A DNA stretch of 64,000 nt from Saccharomyces uvarum (Eukaryota > Ascomycota > Saccharomycetes > Saccharomycetales > Saccharomycetaceae): contig OX365935.1 of NCBI GenBank assembly GCA_947243795.1, positions 682,001 through 746,000 on the forward strand, written 5' to 3'. The position numbers and the translations under genes are program-made. Shown piece after piece: positions 1 through 10,189 of the stretch (position 1 is the stretch's first letter; each line of letters begins with the position of its first letter). The notes beneath the pieces are model-generated. The model did no database searches. It was not told the DNA's origin and was given only the letters and a program-made list of their open reading frames with translations.

Positions 1-3000
1 TACCGGCCCAGACCAAAGAGGAACTGCATCTAACAGACGCCTCGGATTATTTCTATATGAATCAGGGTGGCGACACGAAGATCACCGGTATCGATGATGC
101 CGAGGAATACCAAACCACAGTGGACGCATTGACTTTAGTCGGTATCACCACGACCACCCAACACCAAATATTCAAGATACTAGCCGCACTACTGCATATC
201 GGTAACATCGAAATCAAGAAAACTAGAAACGATGCCTCATTATCTGCAGATGAACCAAGTCTGAAACTCGCGTGCGAATTGCTGGGTATAGATTCCTACA
301 ATTTTGCCAAATGGATCACCAAGAAACAAATCGTTACGAGATCTGAAAAAATTGTGTCAAACTTAAGTTTCAATCAAGCTATGGTTGCTAAAGATTCCGT
401 GGCGAAATTCATTTATTCTGCCCTGTTCGATTGGCTTGTTGAGAACATCAACACCGTTTTATGCAATCCAGATGTCGACGATCAAATACACTCATTTATT
501 GGTGTCCTGGATATTTACGGCTTTGAACATTTTGAGAAAAATTCATTTGAACAGTTCTGCATTAACTATGCCAATGAAAAATTACAGCAAGAATTCAATC
601 AACACGTTTTTAAACTAGAACAAGAAGAATATGTTGCAGAGGAAATCGAATGGTCGTTCATAGAGTTCAACGATAATCAACCTTGTATCGATTTGATTGA
701 AAATAAATTAGGTATCCTATCTCTGCTTGATGAAGAAAGTAGACTACCTGCTGGTTCTGATGAATCTTGGACCCAGAAATTATATCAAACATTGGACAAA
801 TCTCCTACTAATAAAGTGTTTTCCAAACCAAGATTCGGACAAACTAAATTCATCGTGAGCCATTATGCTCTTGAAGTTGCCTACGACGTGGAAGGTTTCA
901 TTGAAAAGAATAGGGATACTGTCTCTGACGGTCATTTGGAGGTTTTGAAGGCGTCCACCAATGAAACACTGATAAACATCCTGGAAGGTTTAGAAAATCT
1001 TGCCAAGAAACTAGAAGAAAACAAGAAGGCCGAACTAGAACAAAATAACCCAGGCAACAAAAAACCGGGACCAGCAAGAACCGTTAATAGAAAGCCCACT
1101 TTAGGTTCCATGTTCAAGCAATCTTTGATTGAATTAATGAGTACCATCAACTCGACAAATGTCCATTATATTCGCTGTATAAAACCTAATGCTGACAAAG
1201 AAGCCTGGCAATTTGATAACTTGATGGTATTATCTCAATTAAGAGCATGTGGTGTTTTAGAAACCATTAGAATTTCGTGTGCTGGTTTTCCCTCCAGATG
1301 GACTTTTGAAGAATTTGTTTTAAGATACTATATTTTAATACCACATGAAGAGTGGGACCTAATTTTCCAAAAGAAGGAAACCACTGAAGACGACATCATA
1401 TCAGTGGTGAAAATGATTCTAGATGCTACTGTGAAGGACAAGACCAAGTACCAAATTGGTAATACAAAGATTTTTTTCAAAGCAGGTATGCTTGCATATT
1501 TGGAAAAGCTGAGAAGCAATAAAATGCATAATTCTATTGTCACTATTCAAAAGAAAATCAGAGCCAAATATTACCGTAATCAATATTTGAAGATTTCTCA
1601 AGCCATTAGAATCTTGCAGAGTAATACCAGAGGTTTCATTATTCGCCACCGCGTTTATCATGAGATGAAGGTTCATTCCGCAACCTTAATCCAAGCAACT
1701 TATAGAGGTCATGCGGTCCGTAATAATGTGTTCAATGTGCTGAGAACCATCATCAAGTTACAAGCGAGAATTAGAGAAGATTTGAAGCGAAAGCAATTGA
1801 AACGGGAGCACGAACATAACGCTGCGGTGACAATTCAAAGTAAGGTTAGAACTTTTGAACCAAGATCTACATTTTTGAACACAAAGAGAGATACCGTTGT
1901 CGTTCAATCCTTAATCAGAAGAAGGGCTGCTCAAGGGAGATTAAAACAATTGAAATTAGATGCTAAATCAGTTCATCATTTGAAAGAAGTAAGTTATAAA
2001 TTAGAAAATAAAGTGATTGAATTAACGCAAAATTTAGCCTCTAAAGTCAAAGAAAATAAAGAAATGACAGAAAGAATCAAAGAATTACAAGTTAAAGTAG
2101 AAGAAAGCGCTAAATTGCAAGAAGCCTTAGAAAACATGAAAAAGGAACACTTAGTAAATATCGATGACCAAAAGAATAAAGATATGGAGTTGCAAAAGAC
2201 CATTGAAGATAATTTACAATCCACCGAGCAAAATTTAAAGAACGCTCAACTAGAATTAGAAGAAATGGTTAAGCAACACAATGAACTGAAGGAAGAATCT
2301 AGGAAACAATTGGATGAATTAGATGAAACAAAGAAAGCATTAGTTGAACACCAGACATTAAACGGAGATCTACAAAATGAAGTTAAATCATTGAAGGAAG
2401 AGATTTCCAGATTACAAACTGCTATGTCACTGGGTACAGTTACGACTAGTGTATTACCTCAAACACCATTAAAGGATGTAATGGGAGGTAATTCTGCCAA
2501 CTATAATAGCTTAATGCTTGATTCACCTGGTAAGTCTAGATCCACTCCAATGTCCGGTAACAACCACGTCGATTCATTGAATATCGATCAAGAAAATGGC
2601 GCTAATGCTACACAAATTAACGAAGAGCTATACAGATTATTGGAAGATACTGAAATCTTGAACCAAGAAATCACGGAAGGCTTGTTGAAGGGATTCGAAG
2701 TTCCAGATGCTGGTGTGGCCATTCAACTAAGCAAAAGAGACGTTGTTTATCCAGCTAGAATATTGATTATTGTTTTGAGTGAAATGTGGAGATTTGGTTT
2801 GACCAAACAAAGTGAAAGTTTTCTTGCTCAAGTACTAACCACGATCCAAAAAGTTGTGACCCAATTAAAGGGCAACGACTTGATTCCAAGCGGTGTGTTT
2901 TGGTTAGCCAACGTGAGGGAATTATATTCATTTGTCGTATTTGCTTTGAATTCTATTTTAACTGAAGAAACATTCAAGAACGGCATGACCGATGATGAGT

Positions 3001-3866
3001 ACAAAGAGTACGTTTCATTGGTGACTGAATTAAAGGATGACTTTGAAGCACTAAGTTATAATATATATAACATCTGGCTGAAGAAATTGCAGAAGCAATT
3101 ACAGAAGAAGGCAATCAATGCTGTTGTCATTTCTGAGTCTTTACCAGGGTTTAGTGCGGGAGAAACTAGCGGTTTTTTGAATAAGATTTTTGCTAATACT
3201 GAAGAATACACAATGGACGATATCCTGACTTTCTTCAATAGTATTTACTGGTGTATGAAATCGTTCCACATTGAAACCGAAGTGTTCCACGCTGTAGTGA
3301 CAACTTTGTTGAATTACGTGGACGCCATATGTTTCAACGAATTGATTATGAAGCGTAATTTCCTATCATGGAAAAGAGGTCTACAGTTGAACTACAATGT
3401 GACCAGACTCGAAGAATGGTGCAAGACACATGGATTGACGGGTGGCACCGAGTGCTTGCAACATCTAATTCAAACCGCTAAGCTACTGCAAGTCCGCAAA
3501 TATACCATTGAAGATATTGATATCTTAAGAGGAATCTGCTACTCTTTGACACCTGCACAGTTACAGAAATTGATATCACAGTACCAAGTGGCAGACTACG
3601 AGTCTCCAATACCACAGGAGATCTTGAGATACGTGGCTGACATTGTCAAGAAGGAAGCTGCATTATCTAACGATTCGAAGGGTCGTGAGCATAGCAGCGG
3701 TATATTCATCACACCGGAAACGGGGCCTTTTACTGATCCGTTCAGTTTGATAAAGACCAGAAAGTTCGACCAAGTGGAGGCCTATATACCAGCATGGTTA
3801 TCACTGCCTGCAACGAAGAGAATAGTTGATCTTGTTGCCCAGCAAGTTGTTCAAGATGGCCATTAG
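1..3866 (+). CDS. MYO2: Class V myosin heavy chain Myo2 (5' end outside the window)
   Basis: Actin-based motor that carries secretory vesicles, vacuoles, mitochondria and peroxisomes into the bud. The frame is open from base 3, so the window begins inside the motor head; about 1287 residues are present, against about 1574 in the S. cerevisiae protein. Visible in order: the rest of the motor domain with the relay region (LDIYGFEHFEKNSFEQFCIN) and the actin-binding stretch (HYIRCIKPNA), about six IQ motifs for light chains at roughly bases 1530-1960, a coiled coil at about 1990-2430, a Ser/Asn-rich linker, and the globular cargo-binding tail from about 2600 to the end, finishing in VQDGH. The whole-genome-duplication partner is MYO4. 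No internal damage seen. Confidence 0.97.
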   Translation, partial: PAQTKEELHLTDASDYFYMNQGGDTKITGIDDAEEYQTTVDALTLVGITTTTQHQIFKILAALLHIGNIEIKKTRNDASLSADEPSLKLACELLGIDSYNFAKWITKKQIVTRSEKIVSNLSFNQAMVAKDSVAKFIYSALFDWLVENINTVLCNPDVDDQIHSFIGVLDIYGFEHFEKNSFEQFCINYANEKLQQEFNQHVFKLEQEEYVAEEIEWSFIEFNDNQPCIDLIENKLGILSLLDEESRLPAGSDESWTQKLYQTLDKSPTNKVFSKPRFGQTKFIVSHYALEVAYDVEGFIEKNRDTVSDGHLEVLKASTNETLINILEGLENLAKKLEENKKAELEQNNPGNKKPGPARTVNRKPTLGSMFKQSLIELMSTINSTNVHYIRCIKPNADKEAWQFDNLMVLSQLRACGVLETIRISCAGFPSRWTFEEFVLRYYILIPHEEWDLIFQKKETTEDDIISVVKMILDATVKDKTKYQIGNTKIFFKAGMLAYLEKLRSNKMHNSIVTIQKKIRAKYYRNQYLKISQAIRILQSNTRGFIIRHRVYHEMKVHSATLIQATYRGHAVRNNVFNVLRTIIKLQARIREDLKRKQLKREHEHNAAVTIQSKVRTFEPRSTFLNTKRDTVVVQSLIRRRAAQGRLKQLKLDAKSVHHLKEVSYKLENKVIELTQNLASKVKENKEMTERIKELQVKVEESAKLQEALENMKKEHLVNIDDQKNKDMELQKTIEDNLQSTEQNLKNAQLELEEMVKQHNELKEESRKQLDELDETKKALVEHQTLNGDLQNEVKSLKEEISRLQTAMSLGTVTTSVLPQTPLKDVMGGNSANYNSLMLDSPGKSRSTPMSGNNHVDSLNIDQENGANATQINEELYRLLEDTEILNQEITEGLLKGFEVPDAGVAIQLSKRDVVYPARILIIVLSEMWRFGLTKQSESFLAQVLTTIQKVVTQLKGNDLIPSGVFWLANVRELYSFVVFALNSILTEETFKNGMTDDEYKEYVSLVTELKDDFEALSYNIYNIWLKKLQKQLQKKAINAVVISESLPGFSAGETSGFLNKIFANTEEYTMDDILTFFNSIYWCMKSFHIETEVFHAVVTTLLNYVDAICFNELIMKRNFLSWKRGLQLNYNVTRLEEWCKTHGLTGGTECLQHLIQTAKLLQVRKYTIEDIDILRGICYSLTPAQLQKLISQYQVADYESPIPQEILRYVADIVKKEAALSNDSKGREHSSGIFITPETGPFTDPFSLIKTRKFDQVEAYIPAWLSLPATKRIVDLVAQQVVQDGH

Positions 3867-4139
3867 TGTCAAAGCCGCGAAAGCAAAAAATTGGCTAAAA
3901 AGAAACGATAAGAAAAGCAAAAAAAAAGAATCTATACAATTATAATAATAGTAGTAGTTTTAGTAGTATATAACGAAACCGATATGTTGTGAAAGTAATC
4001 ATACACACACTTCCCTTTTTCCACCCCCGTTAATGTACACTAGGTTATATTATACTCTACTTCGTGCTGAATTTATATATTGTTATTGTTATTATTATTA
4101 TTATGTTTTTTTATTTTTAGAATAGAAAATCGATGAGGC

Positions 4140-4487
4140 TTAACTGAAATGGACAACAATAGGAACGATAATGACCACCAACAAGATGACAACGACCAAA
4201 AACAAACACATTCTCATCTTTAAGTCCTTCCACCACATTTGCTTTCTGACCCTGTTGGCGCCCCTCTTGAAACCCTGCGCAGAGATAGCCAGGTTGTCGG
4301 CTTTATCCTCGATGGAGGTCAACCGTTCACCTCGTTCTGCCACCTTGTTGATGTTGTCTCTCATTATACCCACCGTGTCGTCGATCTCCTGTCTCAGAGC
4401 GGCGGTCTTATTCTGAGAGTTCGGGTTCGAGCTCGAGTTAGTCTCCTCTGAAGGTACGTATGGATCGTATGGTACTGATGATGACAT
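4140..4487 (-). CDS. SNC2: Vesicle v-SNARE synaptobrevin Snc2
   Basis: R-SNARE of Golgi-to-plasma-membrane secretory vesicles; it pairs with Sso1/2 and Sec9 for exocytosis. 115 residues, the usual size. A variable Pro/Ser/Asn-rich N-terminus (1-25) is followed by the SNARE helix with the zero-layer Arg in VAERGERL, and a single C-terminal membrane anchor ([19 protein letters not shown]). The SNARE core matches S. cerevisiae Snc2 almost exactly, while the first 25 residues differ, which is one sign that the source is a sister species. No intron is seen, as expected for SNC2 (its partner SNC1 has one). Divergent from PDR10, convergent with MYO2. Confidence 0.97.
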   Translation of the reverse strand: MSSSVPYDPYVPSEETNSSSNPNSQNKTAALRQEIDDTVGIMRDNINKVAERGERLTSIEDKADNLAISAQGFKRGANRVRKQMWWKDLKMRMCLFLVVVILLVVIIVPIVVHFS

Positions 4488-5237
4488 TCTTTCGCGTTCT
4501 TGTTATATCTAAGTAGGGTGTTTGTTCCTGTATGCTAGGCACTAGTTTCGGATTAAACAGTCTACGTGTTGTGTTTTAATCCTGTTCTCACTATATGTCA
4601 AACAGTGGTTGTAGGTTCCCCGCTTTTGCCTCTTCTGGGTGCGAGAACTGGTGTTTGTCTCTCTAGCTGTGCTGCAATGGCTTACATTCGCGCTACAGGG
4701 CCAAAATCCGAAGAATTTTGAGCCACTTTTGCGGAACGCGCCAGGAAAAAAGAGAAAAAAATAAAAAAACAGAAAAAACAATGTATCACGTGCATGTCAC
4801 ATGACCGTATATCACTACGCACGTTCCATGGAACGTGACTGCGAAGCGGAGATCATGGCATGATTCCGTGCTCATCTTTCAGCCGCACGTGGCTTTTGTT
4901 CCATGGATCGCCAAGGGATGCTCCGCGGCTTTAGAGTCTTTAGAAGTCCCCTAATTAACGTAAGGTAATTCTATTCGCTCACACAGCCTTTTTGCTTCTA
5001 TTAGTATTTGTAATTGCCATTATTAATACTATTATGGCAGCAGTGTTTTCCTGTTGAAGTGCCCGAGAGTATAAGTAGCACACTTGCTGCTGTGTTCAGC
5101 ATTAAGAAAAATTGGAAGTCTTTCTTTTCTTCATGTCTCTTTCCTGTACTTTCCTCTAGCACATGCATTCAGTATCTGCAGCAGCTTAGGTGTTTGTATA
5201 TTGTATAGGTTTTTGCAATAATTGAAAGTTTCCTGTG
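4488..5237. promoter_or_regulatory. Divergent SNC2 / PDR10 promoter region
   Basis: 750 bp without a credible gene. It contains a CACGTG box at 4787-4792 (a Cbf1/bHLH-type site), an 18-bp perfect palindrome at 4820-4837 centred on TTCCATGGAA, a related TTCCATGGAT at 4899-4908, and a TCCGCGGC at 4922-4929, one base from the Pdr1/Pdr3 response element TCCGCGGA. PDR10 is a known Pdr1/Pdr3 target in S. cerevisiae; that these particular sites are used is inference. Confidence 0.5.
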
Positions 5238-8200
5238 ATGTTGTCGAGATTCTCGCATTCAAAACAGGATTCAAACCAGAGTTTGAATGAACACGATGCC
5301 TGTTCGTCGGATCATCCGACAAGCGAGACGCATCCGTACGAAGGTCTCGATGAGGCTGCCCAGCAAGAAATCAGAAAACTAGCACGAACTTTAACGAGCC
5401 AGTCGTCACTGCTATCTCAGGAGAAGAACACTGCTAGGGTAAGAGACCCGAATACGGTAACCGCAGAGTCTTCTTCCTCTTCAAAAGAGTCTATTTTCGC
5501 TACCGACATCAAAGGTGTCAACCCTGTATTGTTGAATGTCAATGATCCCGGCTACGACGAGTCACTGGACCCTCGGTCTAACAATTTCTCCAGTGTCAGA
5601 TGGGTGCAGAACATGGCCCAGGTGTGTGAAAATGATCCGGATTTTTATAAGCCATTTTCGTTGGGTTGTGTGTGGAAGGATTTGAGTGCCTCAGGTGACT
5701 CTGCCGATATATCTTACCAAGGAACGTTTGGTAATATGCCAATGAAAGTGTTTAAGCTAGTTTTGAGATGCATGTCCCGTCGTATTTTCTGCCGGGAAAA
5801 CAATAAAAATAGGGAAGACAGTTCTACTTTTCAGATCCTAAAGCCCATGGATGGCTGCATTGACCCGGGCGAACTTTTAGTTGTGCTCGGAAGACCTGGT
5901 GCAGGTTGCACCACGCTACTAAAATCCATATCTGTAAATACTCATGGGTTTAAACTCTCTCCGGAGACTAAGATTTCGTACAATGGGTTTTCTACGAAGG
6001 AAATTAAAAACCATTATCGTGGTGAAGTGGTCTATAATGCGGAGTCAGATATACACATCCCAAATTTGACGGTGTTTCAAACCTTGTATACCGTGGCAAG
6101 ATTGAAGACTCCAAGAAATCGAATCAAGGGCGTGGAGAGGGATACGTTTGCCAAACACGCCACTGAGGTGGCAATGGCTACTTATGGGCTATCTCACACA
6201 AGAGACACGAAAGTTGGTAATGATTTCATCCGTGGTGTCTCTGGAGGGGAAAGGAAAAGAGTGTCCATTGCTGAAGTGTCCATATGCGGCTCGAAATTTC
6301 AATGCTGGGATAACGCCACTAGAGGTCTGGATTCCGCGACTGCATTGGAGTTCATCAAGGCCTTGAAGACGCAGGCCTTAATCACAAATTCGACGGCAAC
6401 TGTGGCCATCTACCAATGCTCTAAAGATGCCTATGACCTGTTTGATAAAGTTTGCGTTCTTTATGATGGCTACCAAATCTTTTTTGGCCCCAGCCAGCTG
6501 GCCAAACAATACTTTCAAAGAATGGGCTACGTTTGTCCTGAAAGACAGACGACTGCAGACTTTTTAACTTCTGTTACAAGCCCTTCAGAACGAATCGTGG
6601 ATCAGGACATGGTCAATCACGGAATCATGATCCCGCAGACAGCCTGTGAAATGAATCTGTACTGGTTACAATCAGAAGAATGCAAGCGATTAGAAATTCA
6701 AGTGAGCAACCACTTGGATAGAGATTCTTCTCAGGAAAGAGAACAAATGAAGAATGCACATATTGCCAAGCAATCCAAGAGGGCAAGGCCTTCTTCACCC
6801 TATACGGTGAGCTTCTTTATGCAAGTCAAATACTTGTTGTATAGAGACTTTTGGAGAATCAGAAACGACCCAAGTATTCAGCTGTTCATCATCTTGAGTC
6901 ATGCAATAATGGCTCTAATCCTAGGGTCCATGTTTTATAAAGCTATGCTTTCCTCCACCACAGCGACATTTTATTTCCGAGGCGCGGCTATCTTTTTCGC
7001 CATCTTATTTAATGCTTTCTCATCACTTTTGGAGATTTTCTCATTGTTTGAAACAAGACCCATCACAGAAAAACACAAGACTTATTCACTCTACCGTCCA
7101 AGTGCCGATGCGTTGGCTTCCACGTTTTCTGAAGTCCCTACGAAACTGATCACGGCAATTACTTTTAATATACCTTTCTATTTTTTGGTCAACCTAAGAA
7201 GAAATGCTGGCGCTTTTTTCTTTTACTTTTTGATCAATACTGTGACCGTTTTTGCTATGTCGCATTTGTTTAGATCGATTGGTTCGGTATCAAAAACTTT
7301 ACCCCAGGCAATGGTCCCCGCATCTTTGCTTTTACTAGGTATCGCAATGTATACTGGATTTACCATCCCAAGAACTGAAATGCTAGGCTGGTCAGAATGG
7401 ATTTCATATATCAACCCGTTGGCTTTTCTTTATGAGTCACTGATGGTTAACGAGTTTCATAATAGAGATTTTCCCTGTGCTGATTTCATACCTAGTGGTC
7501 CCAATTATGCGAATGCGACAGGTAACGAAGTAATATGCTCGACTCTTGGAGCTGTACCAGGTAATAGTTATGTGAATGGTGACGATTTCATTCAAACAAG
7601 TTTCGGATACCAAAATAAACATAAATGGCGGGGGCTTGGTATCGGATTGGCTTATATTATATTTTTTTTATTTTTTTATCTCCTGGTTTGTGAGTATAAT
7701 GAAGGTGCAAAGCAAAAGGGCGAAATGCTAGTATTCCCACATGATGTGACTAAAAGATTGAGGGAAAAGGGTCAAATAATGGAAGGTTCACCTTTGACAA
7801 CTACACCTGATGCTGAGAAGGACCTGGAGACGAATAATGATTCAAGTGTCACCGATAAAAGGTTGTTACGTGATTCAGATTTAGCTTTGTTCGACAACGG
7901 TGATGGTATAGCAGAGCAGCATCCCATTTCAACATCTTCTTTGTCTTCCCCATCTTTTGAAAATAGCTCAAGTAAGAGTCATGAGATTGAATTATCTAAA
8001 TCGCAAGCAGTTTTCCACTGGAAAAATTTATGTTATGATATTCAGATCAAAAAAGAAAAGAGAAGGATTTTAGACAATGTTGATGGTTGGGTCAAACCTG
8101 GTACATTGACTGCTTTAATTGGTGCATCCGGTGCAGGCAAGACAACTTTGTTAGACTGCCTTGCAGAAAGAACTACGATGGGCATAATTACTGGTGATGT

Positions 8201-9941
8201 GTTTGTAGATGGAAGATATCGGGATGAATCCTTCCCCAGATCAATCGGCTATTGTCAGCAGCAGGATCTGCATTTGAAAACTGCTACTGTAAGAGAATCG
8301 TTAAAATTTTCTGCATACTTACGCCAGCCTGATAATGTCTCCATTGAGGAGAAAGACAAATATGTCGAAGAAGTCATAAAAGTACTAGAGATGGAACTAT
8401 ATGCTGACGCTATTGTAGGAGTACCTGGTGAAGGCTTAAATGTGGAACAAAGAAAGAGATTAACCATTGGCGTAGAACTAGCCGCGAAACCCAAACTACT
8501 GGTGTTTTTAGATGAACCAACTTCTGGACTAGATTCTCAAACTGCATGGTCAACTTGCCAATTAATGAAAAAGTTGACCGCTCGTGGGCAAGCAATTTTG
8601 TGTACTATCCACCAACCCTCCGCCCTTTTAATGCAAGAATTTGACAGACTATTGTTTTTACAATCTGGTGGACGAACTGTTTATTTTGGTGAACTAGGAA
8701 AAGGTTGTAAAACTATGATCAAGTACTTTGAAGCTAATGGTGCGCATAAGTGCCCTCCGGATGCCAATCCTGCAGAATGGATGTTAGAAGTAGTGGGCGC
8801 GGCACCAGGAAGTCACGCCAGCCAGGATTACTTCTCCATTTGGAGAAATTCTGAAGAATATAAGGAAGTGCAAAGGGAATTGGATTGGATGGAAAAAGAA
8901 TTGCCTAAAAGAACAGAAGGTTCATCAAATGAGGAGCAAAGGGAATTTGCCACTTCAACGTTTTATCAGATCAATTTGGTTAGTTTCCGACTATTCCACC
9001 AATGTTGGAGAACACCATTCTACTTATGGTCTAAGTTTTTCTTAGCAGCTGTGTGTGAAATGTTTATAGGCTTTACTTTTTTTAAAGCAAGCGCATCTTT
9101 GCAAGGCTTACAGAATCAAATGTTGGCTATTTTTATGTTTACGGTTGTTTTCAACCCATTATTACAGCAATATCTGCCACTTTTTGTTCAGCAGAGGGAT
9201 CTGTACGAAGCAAGGGAGAGACCATCCAGAACATTTTCTTGGAAAGCATTTATTGTGTCGCAGATTCTCGTCGAAGTTCCTTGGAATTTACTAGCCGGAA
9301 CGGTAGCTTACTTTGTCTACTATTATCCTGTTGGATTTTACAATAACGCCTCCTATGCAAACCAATTGCATGAAAGAGGTGCTTTATTTTGGTTGTTCGT
9401 ATGTGCATTTTACGTTTATATCGGTTCAATGGGCTTATTAGTGATTTCATGTTTGGAAATTGCTGAAAACGCAGCCAATGTCGCATCAGTACTGTTTATG
9501 TTGTCGTTATCATTCTGCGGTGTCTTTGCTACTCCAAGTGTTCTACCAAGATTTTGGATTTTCATGTATAGAGTATCACCATTGACTTACCTCATTGACG
9601 CCTTGTTGTCGGTTGGATTGGCCAATGCTAGAGTTGTCTGTTCAGAGAAAGAACTCTTAACTATGATTCCACCCAGTGGTATGACATGTTCAGAATACAT
9701 GGATCCTTACATCCAATCTACGGGGACAGGATACCTTGTCGACGGGAGCTCGAAGACCGAATGCCATTTCTGTCGATTTAGTAATACAAATGATTTCCTG
9801 GCCACTGTAAGTTCCTCGTATTCTCATAGGTGGAGAAATTATGGGATTTTTAGTGCATACATAGTCTTTAACTATTGCGCTGGAATATTTCTATACTGGC
9901 TAGCAAGAGTGCCAAAAAAGAGCAAGAAACTAAAAAAATGA
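5238..9941 (+). CDS. PDR10: Pleiotropic drug resistance ABC transporter Pdr10
   Basis: Full-size plasma-membrane ABC transporter of the Pdr5 (ABCG) subfamily, 1567 residues, arranged NBD-TMD-NBD-TMD. NBD1 (about 140-460) has the family's degenerate Walker A with Cys for Lys (GRPGAGCTTLL) and signature VSGGERKRVSI. NBD2 (about 930-1180) has the intact Walker A GASGAGKTTLLD, a weak signature LNVEQRKRLTI and Walker B LLVFLDEPTSG. Each half is followed by about six membrane spans; the C-terminus is Lys-rich (PKKSKKLKK). The ATG at 5238 was chosen; the codon before it is GTG. Pdr10 affects plasma-membrane organisation and weak-acid tolerance together with Pdr12. The acidic linker before NBD2 (about 850-930) is the region most unlike S. 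cerevisiae. Confidence 0.96.
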   Translation: MLSRFSHSKQDSNQSLNEHDACSSDHPTSETHPYEGLDEAAQQEIRKLARTLTSQSSLLSQEKNTARVRDPNTVTAESSSSSKESIFATDIKGVNPVLLNVNDPGYDESLDPRSNNFSSVRWVQNMAQVCENDPDFYKPFSLGCVWKDLSASGDSADISYQGTFGNMPMKVFKLVLRCMSRRIFCRENNKNREDSSTFQILKPMDGCIDPGELLVVLGRPGAGCTTLLKSISVNTHGFKLSPETKISYNGFSTKEIKNHYRGEVVYNAESDIHIPNLTVFQTLYTVARLKTPRNRIKGVERDTFAKHATEVAMATYGLSHTRDTKVGNDFIRGVSGGERKRVSIAEVSICGSKFQCWDNATRGLDSATALEFIKALKTQALITNSTATVAIYQCSKDAYDLFDKVCVLYDGYQIFFGPSQLAKQYFQRMGYVCPERQTTADFLTSVTSPSERIVDQDMVNHGIMIPQTACEMNLYWLQSEECKRLEIQVSNHLDRDSSQEREQMKNAHIAKQSKRARPSSPYTVSFFMQVKYLLYRDFWRIRNDPSIQLFIILSHAIMALILGSMFYKAMLSSTTATFYFRGAAIFFAILFNAFSSLLEIFSLFETRPITEKHKTYSLYRPSADALASTFSEVPTKLITAITFNIPFYFLVNLRRNAGAFFFYFLINTVTVFAMSHLFRSIGSVSKTLPQAMVPASLLLLGIAMYTGFTIPRTEMLGWSEWISYINPLAFLYESLMVNEFHNRDFPCADFIPSGPNYANATGNEVICSTLGAVPGNSYVNGDDFIQTSFGYQNKHKWRGLGIGLAYIIFFLFFYLLVCEYNEGAKQKGEMLVFPHDVTKRLREKGQIMEGSPLTTTPDAEKDLETNNDSSVTDKRLLRDSDLALFDNGDGIAEQHPISTSSLSSPSFENSSSKSHEIELSKSQAVFHWKNLCYDIQIKKEKRRILDNVDGWVKPGTLTALIGASGAGKTTLLDCLAERTTMGIITGDVFVDGRYRDESFPRSIGYCQQQDLHLKTATVRESLKFSAYLRQPDNVSIEEKDKYVEEVIKVLEMELYADAIVGVPGEGLNVEQRKRLTIGVELAAKPKLLVFLDEPTSGLDSQTAWSTCQLMKKLTARGQAILCTIHQPSALLMQEFDRLLFLQSGGRTVYFGELGKGCKTMIKYFEANGAHKCPPDANPAEWMLEVVGAAPGSHASQDYFSIWRNSEEYKEVQRELDWMEKELPKRTEGSSNEEQREFATSTFYQINLVSFRLFHQCWRTPFYLWSKFFLAAVCEMFIGFTFFKASASLQGLQNQMLAIFMFTVVFNPLLQQYLPLFVQQRDLYEARERPSRTFSWKAFIVSQILVEVPWNLLAGTVAYFVYYYPVGFYNNASYANQLHERGALFWLFVCAFYVYIGSMGLLVISCLEIAENAANVASVLFMLSLSFCGVFATPSVLPRFWIFMYRVSPLTYLIDALLSVGLANARVVCSEKELLTMIPPSGMTCSEYMDPYIQSTGTGYLVDGSSKTECHFCRFSNTNDFLATVSSSYSHRWRNYGIFSAYIVFNYCAGIFLYWLARVPKKSKKLKK

Positions 9942-10189
9942 TTCTCGAGATATCTGCCCTTTTTTTCTTCGAAGTAAAGAACCTTCCCTCTGTTATTTTG
10001 TTATTCATATCATATCGCTGCGTGTTGCAATGATATACGAAGAAACCGAAACACACAAAACTTTTCAGGGTTATAAACGTATGGTTTCATTTCGTGAGAA
10101 AAATGTTGAAAAGAAAAATGTTCGTATATTGTTTTATTCGCGTTTTATACAGCTATATATTTTCAAACTGTATATTTACTCTATTTGTA

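Noticed and set aside
4822-4836. Palindrome upstream of PDR10 as a heat-shock element
   Set aside because: The TTC and GAA blocks are four bases apart, not two, so it does not fit the Hsf1 spacing.
9126-9142. ACS-like TTTTATGTTTA as a replication origin
   Set aside because: It lies inside PDR10 coding sequence and single ACS matches are common in AT-rich DNA.
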